A DNA stretch of 64,000 nucleotides, taken from positions 1,054,001 to 1,118,000 of the forward strand of contig CAWDRV010000003.1 in assembly GCA_963804825.1 (NCBI GenBank), written 5' to 3'. The position numbers and the translations under genes are program-made. How positions within the stretch are numbered: position 1 is the stretch's first letter; each line of letters begins with the position of its first letter. The DNA comes from JBKQVT01 sp963804825 (GTDB taxonomy: Bacteria; Planctomycetota; Planctomycetia; Pirellulales; Thermoguttaceae). Shown piece by piece: positions 29,703 to 40,844 of this stretch. The notes under the pieces were generated by a model. That model was not told where the DNA came from and ran no database searches. It saw only the letters and a program-made list of their open reading frames with translations.

Positions 29703-30127
29703 TTCTTGCTCCTAACGCGGGCGGCGCCCGCAAGCCAAGGGATTAGGGATTGGGGATTGGAAAGGTGGATTCCACACCAACCCCTTGTCGTACTTCCAGT
29801 TGCGATCCTACGAAAACATACGTGCAAAACGTGCGGAAATCTCAACCGAAGATCCTGACACTTGCCCGTATTTTGTGTTTCGACGCCGCTCGGATACGCT
29901 CCGGGCGGCAACTCCCCCCCGTCATCGTTCACCGCAGGCTGGCGGAGATAGGATGCGCCAGGGCGATCCATAGTTCCCGCCCGCTGCGAAAAAATCGTAA
30001 CCGTTCACAGCCCGGTCCCATTTTCGCCCCCCTTCGGCGGGGAAAATCGGGCCAGTCCCCGTCAACGGTTGCCTTTCCCATGTTAACCATGAAACCACGT
30101 GGAATCCAGTCGAGTTGCGAACCCCGC
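29703..30127. other. Intergenic region, repeats only
   Basis: Includes a GGGATTAGGGATTGG run near 29738 and a degenerate GTCCCATTTTCGCC hairpin relative near 30020-30060. I see no gene. Confidence 0.5.
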
Positions 30128-30206
<79 letters not shown>

Positions 30207-30243
30207 GTCGGGCCTGTCCGAAAGGGGGGTATGGGGGTGCCGC

Positions 30244-30272
30244 TTGACAACGACCCCCACCCCAAATATCAT
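30244..30272 (+). promoter_or_regulatory. Strong promoter placed for a leaderless transcript
   Basis: TTGACA, 17-bp spacer, TATCAT. The -10 box ends 7 bp before the ATG at 30280, where transcription should start, so the mRNA would be leaderless. No ribosome binding site fits between them. Confidence 0.55.
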
Positions 30273-30279
30273 CAGGGAT

Positions 30280-31371
30280 ATGAGCATCTGGAACAAAGTC
30301 CTGATCGGCTTGATCATTCCCTGCGCCCTGGTCATGGGTTTCCAGGCGGTGCAGGTGCTGCGGACGCAGCAGTATTGGCAAGCCAGTTACGCCCAACACC
30401 TCCAGGCGCTCGAGAAGGTCCACGGCGAGACTCGCAACCTGATCGAGGCGGAGAAACTTCCCAGCGGCAACCTGGGCACCGCGCTGGCCAAGCGGGAGTT
30501 GGAGACCGTGTTGATCGGGCGGGGGCGGGTGTGGCACAACTGCAGCCCGCAGTTCGTCGATCAGCAGACCGGGCAAGTGAAACTCAGCGTCCCCAGCCCG
30601 GATCCCCACAGGATCACCCCCAACATGCTCTTGTACGTCATGTCGGGCGCCGACGTGGAGACCGGGGGGCGATACCTCGGCGAGTTCCGGGTTGACCAAC
30701 TGGGCGAGCGGACGACGATGGCGATCGTGCCGACCGAAAAACTCGATCAGGAGGAAATCGGTCAACTGGTCAAGAGCAGCCTTGACAAGAAGGCCGGGTG
30801 GACCTTGTACGAGATCATGCCGGTCGACAATCGCGAGGTGTTCGCCAATCTCGACCCGGAGACCTTGAAATCGCTGTTGCCGGCCGACAGTGTGCCCGAG
30901 TACAAGAAGGACGGCCAGGCGGTGAAGGCGGAGGAAGTCGCGGCCGAGTTGCGCGACCGGCCGGGCGCGGTGGACGGCAAGGGCCGTTACGTGCGGCGGC
31001 TGCGGGATTACTTGGCGAGTTTCGCGTACTACCGGTTGGAGCGGTCGCTGGTGGCCGATCGGTGCGAGGCGGCCGATCGGGGCAAGAAGTACCTGGTCGC
31101 GGCGACCAAAGACGCCGACCTGCAACGGAATTTCCTGCAGCAGGAAATGGACGGACTCAAGGCCGACCTGAAAACCGCCCAAGGCGAAGTCGCGGCCGTG
31201 ACCAAGCACCTCGCGGCCCTGACGAAGAAACTGAAGGCGGTCGAGGACGAGGTCGCCCGCACGATCACGGAAAACGTGGCCTTGGCCAAGGCCATTGTCA
31301 GGACGCAATTGGACGCCGCGCGGCGCATCGACGAGCGGACGCGCACGATCGCCCGTGGCGGCGCGGGATAG
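30280..31371 (+). CDS. Membrane-anchored coiled-coil protein of unknown function
   Basis: Protein of 363 residues with one N-terminal membrane segment (KVLIGLIIPCALVMGFQAVQVL, about residues 6-27) and no cleavage site. The C-terminal part (about 265-345) is a predicted coiled coil (LQQEMDGLKADLKTAQGEV, then VTKHLAALTKKLKAVEDEV). The middle contains FRVDQLGERTTMAIVPTEKL. I know no function; its type recurs in planctomycetes, from memory. The rhomboid gene starts 9 bp after its stop, so they are probably cotranscribed. Confidence 0.65.
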   Translation: MSIWNKVLIGLIIPCALVMGFQAVQVLRTQQYWQASYAQHLQALEKVHGETRNLIEAEKLPSGNLGTALAKRELETVLIGRGRVWHNCSPQFVDQQTGQVKLSVPSPDPHRITPNMLLYVMSGADVETGGRYLGEFRVDQLGERTTMAIVPTEKLDQEEIGQLVKSSLDKKAGWTLYEIMPVDNREVFANLDPETLKSLLPADSVPEYKKDGQAVKAEEVAAELRDRPGAVDGKGRYVRRLRDYLASFAYYRLERSLVADRCEAADRGKKYLVAATKDADLQRNFLQQEMDGLKADLKTAQGEVAAVTKHLAALTKKLKAVEDEVARTITENVALAKAIVRTQLDAARRIDERTRTIARGGAG

Positions 31372-31380
31372 ACGACCGGA

Positions 31381-32262
31381 GTGGGCATCTACGATCGGGA
31401 CTATTATCGCCAAGAGCAGCCCGGTTTCGTCGTCGGTCGGCCGCGCAGCGCGGTCGTCATCCTGATCCTCATCAACGCGGCGGTCTGGTTGGCCGACGCC
31501 CTCTTTGCCGGCGAGAGCCATTGGATTTGCCGCCACCTCGCGCTTGAGGTCGGTACGCTCGCCAAGCCCTGGATGTGGTGGCAGTTCGTCACCTATGGCT
31601 TCGTCCACGACTACCATGGTATCAGCCATATCCTCTGGAACATGCTGGCTCTGTTCTTTCTCGGCCGGGCGGTCGAGGAGCTTTATGGCCGGGCGGAGTT
31701 CACGCGGCTGTATCTCGTCCTGGTGGTAGTCGGCGGAGTGGCCTGGGCGGCCGTCAACTTCTTTCGTCCCGGCACCTCAGGCGCGTGGCTGGTCGGCGCC
31801 TCGGGGGCAGTGACCGGAGTGGTGATCCTCTTCGCCCTGAACTTCCCGCGGCAGACGATTCTCTTCATGTTCGTCTTTCCCATGCCCGCCTGGGTCTTGG
31901 GGGTGCTGATCGTGTTGGCCGACGTCTGGGGGGCGATCTTCGATCGGCCTGACGCCCCGGTGGCGGTCGCCGTTCACCTGGCCGGGGCGGCCTTTGCGTT
32001 CCTCTACTTCCGGCAGCGATGGAACTTCGGCGCGCTCCTGCAAGGCCGGTTGGCCTGGCCGTGGTTTCGCTCCCGCGGACGCCTGCGGATTCATCGGCCT
32101 GGGCAAGACCGGGAGACTTCAGACGCCGAGCTCCGCGAAAAGGAGGTCGATCGCATCCTGGAAAAGATCCATCGCGAGGGGGAAGGCAGCCTCACGCGAA
32201 AAGAGCGCCGCATCCTGGAATCGGCCAGCCGCGAGTATCAAGAACGCCGCCGGGAGAGCTAG
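31381..32262 (+). CDS. Rhomboid-family intramembrane serine protease
   Basis: Membrane protein of 293 residues starting with GTG. The catalytic Ser is S141 in LVGASGAVTG, the His is H199 in AVAVHLAGAAFAF, and HGISHILWNMLALFFLG is the second-segment motif that helps form the oxyanion site. Six membrane segments are visible, followed by a charged C-terminal tail (DAELREKEVDRILEKIHREG). Rhomboids cleave membrane proteins within the bilayer; the substrate is unknown. The cotranscribed coiled-coil membrane protein upstream is one candidate partner. Confidence 0.88.
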   Translation: MGIYDRDYYRQEQPGFVVGRPRSAVVILILINAAVWLADALFAGESHWICRHLALEVGTLAKPWMWWQFVTYGFVHDYHGISHILWNMLALFFLGRAVEELYGRAEFTRLYLVLVVVGGVAWAAVNFFRPGTSGAWLVGASGAVTGVVILFALNFPRQTILFMFVFPMPAWVLGVLIVLADVWGAIFDRPDAPVAVAVHLAGAAFAFLYFRQRWNFGALLQGRLAWPWFRSRGRLRIHRPGQDRETSDAELREKEVDRILEKIHREGEGSLTRKERRILESASREYQERRRES

Positions 32263-32761
32263 GGCGCTTGCAGTTATCTGGAGCGTTTGATGATGGGTGG
32301 CACGGGCATCTTGCCCGTGTTTTCCCAGCACTGGCGAAACGCCAGTGCCACCCGACGCAAGCGGGTGGCAGGTCTTCCGGCAAAAACTTGTTGGAAGACG
32401 CACCAGGGTGGCAGGAGCGGCCGGTCGCTTGTGGTTTTGCAACGGTATGCAACACCCGATCCCAGGCTCCATCCACGGTCCCCGATCCCTCCGGGAGAGG
32501 GGAGACATTTCCAACACGCTCTCCGCTCCCGATCGGTTTTGCGGCGCTTGCCGACTTTTCCGTTTTTGCCGACTTTTCCGCCTTTATCGAACCGGCGGTT
32601 TGCAAGGATTGTAATTCCGTGTTAGGATGCATTTAGTTGGTTGGCTCTTCTATAAGGGCCTCGTTGCGTCGCCGTCCGGGTACAGCTTCTCACCCATCTG
32701 TGCTCTGGCTACGCGTAGGCGCGTGGCACTTCTGAGTCTTCCAATCAAGGCGATCAAATCT
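32263..32761. other. Intergenic region with CACTGGCGAAACGCCAGTG hairpin
   Basis: At 32290-32352 GGTGGCACGGGCATCTTGCC and CACTGGCGAAACGCCAGTGCC form nested hairpins related to 18271-18401. A partial CTTCCGGCAAAAACTTG element lies near 32375 and a CCCTCCGGGAGAGGGG copy near 32490. I see no gene, although an open frame from 32627 leads into the following gene. Confidence 0.55.
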
Positions 32762-33583
32762 ATGTATATGATTGGCAGACAGGGACCGCCGCGAGTGATC
32801 GAACTTCGAGACAGGGGCGGCAAGGCGAAGATCGTGGCGGCGCTGGCGCAGTTGGCCAAGGCCCGTCATTATGCCCGCAGCATGGAGGTCGATCCCTGGC
32901 AGTTCGCCATCGAACTTGACGGCTTGACGGCGTTGGGATTGACGACGAGCGACTTGCGATGGCTCCTCGGGAAGGGATTCGTTCGGCACGCCAGGGAGAC
33001 GAGCCGGCCGGGCGATGAGCGGCGGACGTTCGAGTCCAGTCGGAATGCAGCCTTCACGAAGGCGTCGTGTTTCGTGTTGGTTGACGGCGTGTCTTGGGCG
33101 GAACTGGGCCGGTGGATGAAGGCGGCGCTCTGGCCGGCCGACGAGGACGGCGAGAACCTCGACAAGAACGGCGACGGTCCTCGTTGGGACTGGCAGCGAC
33201 GGGCCCTTTACGTCGGTCCGCGGATCGTCAAGCAATACAGGGTGCCGTCGTGCAACCAGGAGTTCGTCTTGTCGGCGTTTCAGGAAGAGGGCTGGCCGCA
33301 CCGGATTGACGACCCCTTGCCGCCGCGCGAGGATCAGGACCCCAAGTACCGCTTGCACTACACGATCCACCGGTTGAATCACAACCAAGGGGCGCGTCTG
33401 ATCCGGTTCTCGGGCGATGGGACCGGGCAGGGCGTGTGTTGGGATTTGATCGAGCCGGTCCCCTATTCTCTCCCCGAGGTTGCGCGGGGAAGAAATCCCG
33501 CTTGGCCGCGTGATTTCGTTCGGGGCGTGTTTGAAAAGGCTGCACCCACGGTCTCTTCTCCCTCCGGGAGAGGGTTAGGGTGA
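32762..33583 (+). CDS. Conserved hypothetical protein with NQEFVLSAFQEEGWP motif
   Basis: Protein of 273 residues from ATG 32762 (the frame is open further upstream). The segment VPSCNQEFVLSAFQEEGWPH, then RIDDPLPP, KYRLHYTIHRLNHNQ and IRFSGDGTGQGVCWDL is, from memory, characteristic of a family of unknown function widespread in planctomycetes. It starts with IELRDRGGKAKIVAALAQLAK. No catalytic motif is clear. The last residues (VSSPSGRGLG) come from a CCCTCCGGGAGAGGG repeat that also supplies the stop codon, so the natural C-terminus may have been replaced. Confidence 0.65.
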   Translation: MYMIGRQGPPRVIELRDRGGKAKIVAALAQLAKARHYARSMEVDPWQFAIELDGLTALGLTTSDLRWLLGKGFVRHARETSRPGDERRTFESSRNAAFTKASCFVLVDGVSWAELGRWMKAALWPADEDGENLDKNGDGPRWDWQRRALYVGPRIVKQYRVPSCNQEFVLSAFQEEGWPHRIDDPLPPREDQDPKYRLHYTIHRLNHNQGARLIRFSGDGTGQGVCWDLIEPVPYSLPEVARGRNPAWPRDFVRGVFEKAAPTVSSPSGRGLG

Positions 33584-33783
33584 GGGCGGTTGGCGAGATT
33601 AGGTCGCGTAAAACTCCCATCTTGCCCATCTTTCCGATTCGTAAGTATTCCTTCGATCCGAAGGCTTTGCTCAAGCCATAGGATTAGGCCGACGAAGTAA
33701 GAACAAGGGGGATTCTGCGCAAGGAATCTCGACCCGTGGAGCGTATGTACGGATGAAATAGGCTGCGTGGAAGGATCCGCGAC

Positions 33784-34647
33784 GTGAGCAACGTTTGGCC
33801 GCAACAACGCCAGGGGAACCGCTTTTTGTGGGCGGTCGCCGATTGGATTGCCGACGTGGGCGGGCTGGGGGTCGATTGGATCACCGAGCTGGGGAGCGTG
33901 GCGTGGTTCGGCCTGCGGACGCTTCGCTGGCTTCTGACGCGGTTGCCCCGGCGCGAGACGATCCTGCCGAACTTCTACCAGATCGGCGTGCTGAGTCTTC
34001 CGGTGGTGGCGTTGACGGGCACGTTCATCGGCATGGTGCTGGCGGTCCAGAGTTATAGCCAGTTCCGCATGTTGCATTTGGAATCGCGGCTGGGGGCGGT
34101 GATCAACATGTCGCTGGTGCGGGAATTGGGGCCGGTGCTGGCGGCGACGATGCTGGCCGGCCGGGTGGGCAGCTCCATGGCCGCCGAGTTGGGCACCATG
34201 CGCGTCACCGAACAGATCGACGCCCTGGCCAGCATGGGGGCCAATCCCATCCATTACCTCGTGGTTCCCCGCTTTCTCGGCTGCCTGCTGTTGATTCCCG
34301 CCCTGACGATCACGGCCGATTTCATGGGCGTGGTGGGCGGGGGTTTTTACGGGGTGTGTCTGCTGGGCATCGACTCGCACCATTATTGGGCCAATTCCCG
34401 CGACTACGTGAGCAATTTCGACCTCTTTGCCGGCGTGTTCAAGAGCCTCTTTTTCGGCGCCGCCATCGCCCTGATCAGTTGCCATCGCGGGTTTCACTGC
34501 GAAGCGGGGGCCCAAGGGGTCGGTCGGGCGGCCACCACCGCGTTCGTCAGCTCCTTCGTCATGATCTTGCTGTTGGATTTGGTCCTGGCCATCGGGCTGG
34601 ACAAGTTGTACTTCTTCTTCTGGCCCCAAGGTCCTAAGATTCTCTAG
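33784..34647 (+). CDS. mlaE: MlaE-type ABC permease
   Basis: Permease of 287 residues of the Mla phospholipid transport system at the inner membrane. The GTG start follows GGAAGG. Five membrane segments are visible. VVALTGTFIGMVLAVQSYSQF, LVRELGPVLAATMLAGRVGS and MAAELGTMRVTEQIDALASMG are family signatures. The ATPase gene mlaF and substrate-binding mlaD follow in the same direction, so the order E-F-D is conserved. A repeat element now separates it from mlaF by more than 100 bp. Confidence 0.93.
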   Translation: MSNVWPQQRQGNRFLWAVADWIADVGGLGVDWITELGSVAWFGLRTLRWLLTRLPRRETILPNFYQIGVLSLPVVALTGTFIGMVLAVQSYSQFRMLHLESRLGAVINMSLVRELGPVLAATMLAGRVGSSMAAELGTMRVTEQIDALASMGANPIHYLVVPRFLGCLLLIPALTITADFMGVVGGGFYGVCLLGIDSHHYWANSRDYVSNFDLFAGVFKSLFFGAAIALISCHRGFHCEAGAQGVGRAATTAFVSSFVMILLLDLVLAIGLDKLYFFFWPQGPKIL

Positions 34648-34649
34648 CC

Positions 34650-34780
34650 ATGATCGACACGAGGGAAAAAGGGGACAGTCCCCATTTGCCGGAACGGCCC
34701 GAAGGGTGCTTCGCACAAATGGGGACTGTCCCCTTTTTCCCGGAATCCCGCAATCTCATTTAGACATGATCGGCACGAGG
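34650..34780. repeat. Hairpin element at the mlaE/mlaF junction with duplicated flank
   Basis: A long-loop GGGGACAGTCCCC...GGGGACTGTCCCC hairpin (34666-34742) lies between two copies of ATGATCGRCACGAGG, at 34650-34664 and 34766-34780, which match at 14 of 15 bases. The first copy begins 2 bp after the mlaE stop, the second is the present mlaF start. Confidence 0.85.
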
Positions 34781-35620
34781 TCCAACACGAACGGGAATGC
34801 GTCCAGGCGGGACCCGCCGGGCGCCGCGGTGCTGGAACTGGAGCATCTGAGCGTCGATTTCCAGCGGCACGCGGTGCTCCGCGACATCCATTTGAGCATC
34901 GCCCCCGGCGAGACCTTGGCCGTCATCGGCGAGAGCGGCTGCGGCAAGACGGTCCTGCTGAAGACGATCATCGGTCTGTTGCGTCCCAGCCGCGGCAAGG
35001 TCTTCTTCGAGGGGCGAAACCTGGCGGACATGAACGAACGCCAACTCACCGAGGAGCGCATCCGCTTCGGATTCCTCTTCCAGCAAGCGGCGCTGTTCGA
35101 CAGCCTCACCGTGGCCGAAAACGTGGCCTTCCCCTTGCGGCAACACACGTCCAAGCCGCGGGACGAAATCCGGCGGGTCGTGCTCTCGCGGTTGTCCGAG
35201 GTCGGACTGCCCGAGAGCGTGCTCAACCAGAAGCCGGCCGAGCTGTCGGGCGGGATGCGGAAGCGCGTCGGCCTGGCCCGGGCCCTGGCGCTGGAACCCG
35301 AAGTCATGCTCTACGACGAGCCGACCACCGGGCTGGATCCCATCATGGGCGACGTGATCAACGAACTGATCCTCAGCACCCGGCGGCAGCACCCGGTCAC
35401 CAGCGTCGTCGTGACCCACGATATGCGGACCGCGCGGAAGGTGGCCGATCGGGTCGTGATGCTCTATCCCTTGGACCGGTTGGGCAAGGACGAGCCGCAA
35501 ATCATCTTCGACGGTCCGCCGCAGCGCTTGGACGACTCGACCGAACACCGGGTGGCGCAGTTCGTCCGCGGCGAGGCGGGCGAACGACTCCGGGAAACAC
35601 GCGCGGAAAACGGAGGCTGA
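34766..35620 (+). CDS. mlaF: MlaF-type ABC transporter ATPase
   Basis: ATPase of 284 residues of the Mla lipid transporter. Walker A GESGCGKT is at residues 55-62, the Q-loop in FGFLFQQAALFDSLTV, the signature in AELSGGMRKRVGLARA and Walker B in VMLYDEPTTGLDPI. The switch His is in VVVTHDMRTA. All are intact. It starts at the second copy of a duplicated ATGATCGRCACGAGG; the first copy directly after mlaE could be the ancestral start. mlaD begins 3 bp after the stop. Confidence 0.93.
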   Translation: MIGTRSNTNGNASRRDPPGAAVLELEHLSVDFQRHAVLRDIHLSIAPGETLAVIGESGCGKTVLLKTIIGLLRPSRGKVFFEGRNLADMNERQLTEERIRFGFLFQQAALFDSLTVAENVAFPLRQHTSKPRDEIRRVVLSRLSEVGLPESVLNQKPAELSGGMRKRVGLARALALEPEVMLYDEPTTGLDPIMGDVINELILSTRRQHPVTSVVVTHDMRTARKVADRVVMLYPLDRLGKDEPQIIFDGPPQRLDDSTEHRVAQFVRGEAGERLRETRAENGG

Positions 35621-35623
35621 ATC

Positions 35624-36687
35624 ATGGATGATCGCACCATGCAATTTCGCGTCGGGGTGATGGTGCTGGCCGTGCTGATCAGCACGGCGATCCTCGTGCT
35701 GCTGTTCGGCAAGGTGCCTTCGCTGCTCCCGCACGCGACGAAAACGATCTACGTCCGCTTTCCCGAGGCGCCGGGCGTCACCCCCGACACCCCGGTCCGC
35801 AAGAGCGGCATCAAAATCGGCCGCGTCAGCGACATCCGCTTCGACAAGGACGACACCGCCGTCCTCGTGACCGTCGAGATCGATTCCAATCGCAAGGTCT
35901 ATCACGACGAGGTCTGCCGCATCGTCAACTCGCTGATCGGCATCGGCGGCGACACCGTGCTGGAGTTTGTGCGCAAAGTTCGACGGGAAGGACCGCACGC
36001 CCGTCGAAAGCGGCGAAACCATCGAGGGCATGGTCGCGGCGGATCCCAGCCGGGCGATCGGCAACCTGGAGCAGAACCTCGGCGAAACGATGGGCCGTGT
36101 CCGCGGCGCCAGCGATGCGCTGGGAAGAACCTTCGGTCGCATCGACGCGCTGTTCGAGCGCCAACGAAGATCGCATCACCCGCGTCATCGCCGAGGCCGA
36201 CGACACGCTCAAGATTCTCAAGATAACGCTCGACCACGCGGACGACATCATCGGCGACTCGGAAACGCGGAAACAACTCAAGGACGCCATCGCCCGCTTC
36301 CCCGAGACCGCCAAGCAGATGGGCGCCGCCATGGAAACGGTCAAGAATAACCTGAAGAACCTGGAAGGGCTGACCAAGCCGCTCGGCCAACGCGGCGAAA
36401 CGCTCGTCCAACGCATGACCGAGGGAACCGACAAACTCAACCAGGTGATGGACGAGATGCTCCGCTTCAGCCGCATGTTGAACGATCCCAACAACGCCAT
36501 CGGCCAACTGCTGAACAACCCGGAACTCTGCCAGCACCTCAACCGGGCGATCAAGAACGTCGACGACCTCATCCGTCAACTGAAGCCCATCCTCGACGAC
36601 GCCCGCGTCTTCAGCGACAAGATCGCGCGCCATCCGGAAACGCTCGGCGTCCGCGGCGCCCTCCAGCGCAGTCCGGGAATCAAATGA
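35624..36687 (+). CDS. mlaD: MlaD-type substrate-binding protein, two frame breaks
   Basis: MCE-domain protein anchored in the inner membrane that passes lipids across the periplasm. Frame one has the membrane anchor (VGVMVLAVLISTAILVLLFG, residues about 10-30) and the MCE domain (TIYVRFPEAPGVTPDTPVRK, SGIKIGRVSDI). Frame two has GKDRTPVESGETIEGMVAAD, frame three a long helical tail (ADDTLKILKITLDHADDIIG, ETAKQMGAAMETVKNNLKNL). Breaks lie near 35980 and 36160. Repaired length is about 354 residues, longer than E. coli MlaD because of the helical tail, as is common outside proteobacteria. Confidence 0.88.
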
Positions 36688-36790
36688 AGGCGGAAGGGGG
36701 AAGGCGGGAAGGCGGAAGGCTGCGAAACCGCAAGCGTTCTATCCGCCGCTCTCATCCTTCTGCCTTCCCCCTTCCGCCTTCCGCCCTCCG
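36688..36790. repeat. GGAAGGCGGAAGG repeat with inverted arms
   Basis: GGCGGAAGGGGGAAGGCGGG on the left and CTTCCCCCTTCCGCCTTCC on the right form a dyad around a GAAACCGCAAGCG motif. Relatives lie near 2461, 37450 and 57650. Confidence 0.75.
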
Positions 36791-36799
36791 CCTTCCTTT

Positions 36800-37375
36800 C
36801 TACCTTCCCGGCTGCACCGGGTAGATCGTCTGCCCGCCAATCCCCGGCGACGCTGCCGCCGGCGACGGGACAGGCACCGCCTCCGGCGGTGCGGCCGCGG
36901 GATACGGCCCTGGCGGCGGATTGATCCTCGTGCCGGGAACACCGGGCTGCGACGAGACCATCGAAGTGGCTTGCACGCCGCGGCGAAGACCCTCGGCACG
37001 CTCGCGCAATTGCTCCGTCGGCGTGAGGATCTGCGGCTGGAGCCGATAGTCGTACGTCCGCTCGTCGCGTATCTTGCCCGGTATCAAGTTCTCGGAAATG
37101 AAATCCAGCCCGTAGAACTCGTACCAAGGAGGCGGAACGGGCTGAAGCACGGTCAGCGTCTCACGACCGTCTTCGACCAGGCGAATCTGCCGCTGACCGT
37201 AGAAGGTGAACGGCGTGGTGATCGGGGTGATGCCCACCTCGTAGCCGTCCACGTAAGCCAGCGCGCCGGGCGGATCGCTGCGAATGGTCATCAGCCGCTC
37301 CACGCAGCCGCCGGCGCAGACCGCCGCCACGATGGCGGCCAGTGTGCAAAACCAACCCCGGGCAGGTGCGAACAT
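36800..37375 (-). CDS. PEGA-domain lipoprotein
   Basis: Lipoprotein of 191 residues. The signal ends in the lipobox VCAGGC (residues about 18-23). The following VERLMTIRSDPPGALAYVDG and YEVGITPITTPFTFYGQRQIR are a PEGA domain, a small surface fold. The rest is proline-rich (INPPPGPYPAAAPPEAVPVP) and probably spans the periplasm or cell wall. ATG at 37375 is chosen because the signal starts there; the frame is open far upstream on the shadow strand of the phosphatase. Convergent with mlaD. Confidence 0.78.
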   Translation of the reverse strand: MFAPARGWFCTLAAIVAAVCAGGCVERLMTIRSDPPGALAYVDGYEVGITPITTPFTFYGQRQIRLVEDGRETLTVLQPVPPPWYEFYGLDFISENLIPGKIRDERTYDYRLQPQILTPTEQLRERAEGLRRGVQATSMVSSQPGVPGTRINPPPGPYPAAAPPEAVPVPSPAAASPGIGGQTIYPVQPGR

Positions 37376-37657
37376 GGCGGAATCGCTGGGCGAAAAGGTG
37401 GATAAGGCGGGCGAAGTATAGTGACTCGGACCAAAAGCCGCTAGGCCGAAAACAAGGCGGAAGGCGGAGGGCGGAGGGGGGAAGGTGGTGAGCCGGAGGC
37501 GTAAGGCTCCGGATCGGAGGGCGGAAGGCGGCTTTCCGTTCTTCGCGGTTTTATTTAGAATGGGCGTTTTGCGATCCGCAAGGTGCCTTGCAGATTGACA
37601 CATTCCCCCCTGTTGGAACAATTGGGGACTGTCCCCTTCTCCCCTCAAACACGCCTC

Positions 37658-38953
37658 ATGGACCCTCAAACGACTGCTTGGCAGGACAGTTTGGAACACG
37701 TGGCCCTGAGCGACTTGGGGCTCCGCCGTTCCAACAACCAGGACTCGATGACGATGGCGGTCGCCGGCAGCCTGGCCGCGTTTCAGCAGCGGGGGCACCT
37801 GTTCATGGTGGCCGACGGGATGGGGGCCCACGCGGCGGGCGAGTTGGCCAGCAAATTGGCCGTCGATACGGTCCCGCTGAGCTACTATAAGCTCAAGGAT
37901 CGTCCCCCGCCCGAGGCCCTGCGCGCCGCGGTCGAAGACGCCAACAACCAGATCCACAGTCGCGGCCACGCCAGCCCGGATTTCAAAGGCATGGGCACGA
38001 CCAGCACCGTCCTGGTGCTGCTGCCGCAAGGGGCCATCGTGGCCCAGGTCGGCGACAGCCGCGCCTATCGGCTGCGGGGCAACCGCTACGAGCAACTCAC
38101 GTTCGACCATAGCCTGGTCTGGGAGATGCGGGCGGCGGCCCAACTGCCTGCCGGCCAAGTCCCCGACTACATCCCCAAGAACGTCATTACCCGGTCGCTG
38201 GGGCCGAATCCGTCGGTCCAGGTCAACCTGGAAGGGCCGTTTCCCGTGCTTCCCGGCGATACCTTCCTGCTTTGCAGCGACGGACTGTCCGGCCAGGTCA
38301 AGGACGAGGAAATGGGGATCATTCTCCAATGTCTGCCGCCGGCCGAAGCCGCCCGCACCCTGGTGGACTTGGCCAATCTCCGCGGCGGTCCCGACAACAT
38401 CACCGTGGTCATTGTCCGCGTCAAAGGCCCCTTGACCACGGGTAGCCAGGGTCCAATTCCCTCCGTGCCGCCACCGCCGCCCGCCCAGCCCATCCATCCC
38501 GCGATGTGGACCGTCTTGGGAATCTTGGTGGTGATCGGATTGGGGCTGGTGGCGTTGCATTATCCGTGGCCGGGGTTGCTGACCTTGGCGGCGGCAGCCC
38601 TGGTCGGCGCGGCGATTGCACTCCAGCGACACTATGGCCGCCGGGCCAGGTCGGAGTGGAAGGGGCAACACTTGGGACGGGGACCGTACATGGTTACCCA
38701 GGCTGTGCCAAATGCCGAATTTGCCAGCCAGCTTGCCTCGGTGGCTCGCGAGTTGCGGGCCGCTGCCGCCACCGAGTCATGGACTGTGGACTGGAGCCGC
38801 TTCAACGCGCAAATGGACCTTGGGGCGGCAGCCAGCCAGGCCGGCGATTACGCCCAGGCGGTCCGCCAGTATTGTCAGTCGATCAGCTACCTGATGGCCG
38901 AGTTGAAGCGTCAGCGGCATTCGGGCGGGGCGAGTGGCGCTGGGCGGCAGTGA
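37658..38953 (+). CDS. PP2C-type protein phosphatase with membrane segments
   Basis: Protein of 431 residues. The PP2C domain spans about 13-260: SDLGLRRSNNQDSM, LFMVADGMGAHAAGELAS, VAQVGDSRAYRLRG, FLLCSDGLSGQVKD and GGPDNITVVIVRV, with the metal-binding Asp residues in place. Two hydrophobic segments follow (AMWTVLGILVVIGLGLVALH and LLTLAAAALVGAAIALQ), then a helical C-terminal domain. It may reverse the action of the Ser/Thr kinases. The 282-bp gap upstream contains GGAAGGCGG and half-hairpin repeats only. ATG at 37658 was chosen as the first start in the conserved part. Confidence 0.9.
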   Translation: MDPQTTAWQDSLEHVALSDLGLRRSNNQDSMTMAVAGSLAAFQQRGHLFMVADGMGAHAAGELASKLAVDTVPLSYYKLKDRPPPEALRAAVEDANNQIHSRGHASPDFKGMGTTSTVLVLLPQGAIVAQVGDSRAYRLRGNRYEQLTFDHSLVWEMRAAAQLPAGQVPDYIPKNVITRSLGPNPSVQVNLEGPFPVLPGDTFLLCSDGLSGQVKDEEMGIILQCLPPAEAARTLVDLANLRGGPDNITVVIVRVKGPLTTGSQGPIPSVPPPPPAQPIHPAMWTVLGILVVIGLGLVALHYPWPGLLTLAAAALVGAAIALQRHYGRRARSEWKGQHLGRGPYMVTQAVPNAEFASQLASVARELRAAAATESWTVDWSRFNAQMDLGAAASQAGDYAQAVRQYCQSISYLMAELKRQRHSGGASGAGRQ

Positions 38954-39083
38954 AGTTGCCCATTCGTCTGGTTCCCCTCTCCCGGAGGGAGAGGGGGGCC
39001 ATTTGGGGAATCGGTTCGTCTTTCCCGGTGTTGCGACTCGTGTTAGACTCATCCCACTCGTTGTACCGGATAGGTTCCGTGTT

Positions 39084-39148
<65 letters not shown>

Positions 39149-39207
39149 ATCAGTTGACGACTGACGGCGCAGTACGGTTATCCGCCTAAGCGACAAGGAG
39201 GTCGCCG

Positions 39208-40830
<1,623 letters not shown>

Positions 40831-40844
40831 AGGAGCAAGCGACC

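Noticed and set aside
34666..34742. GGGGACAGTCCCC hairpin as a regulatory operator
   Set aside because: The same sequence also lies inside a coding region and 3' of genes, so a spreading repeat explains it better than a specific operator.
37376..38671. N-terminal extension of the PEGA lipoprotein frame
   Set aside because: It is antisense to the PP2C phosphatase; the signal peptide at 37375 marks the true start.
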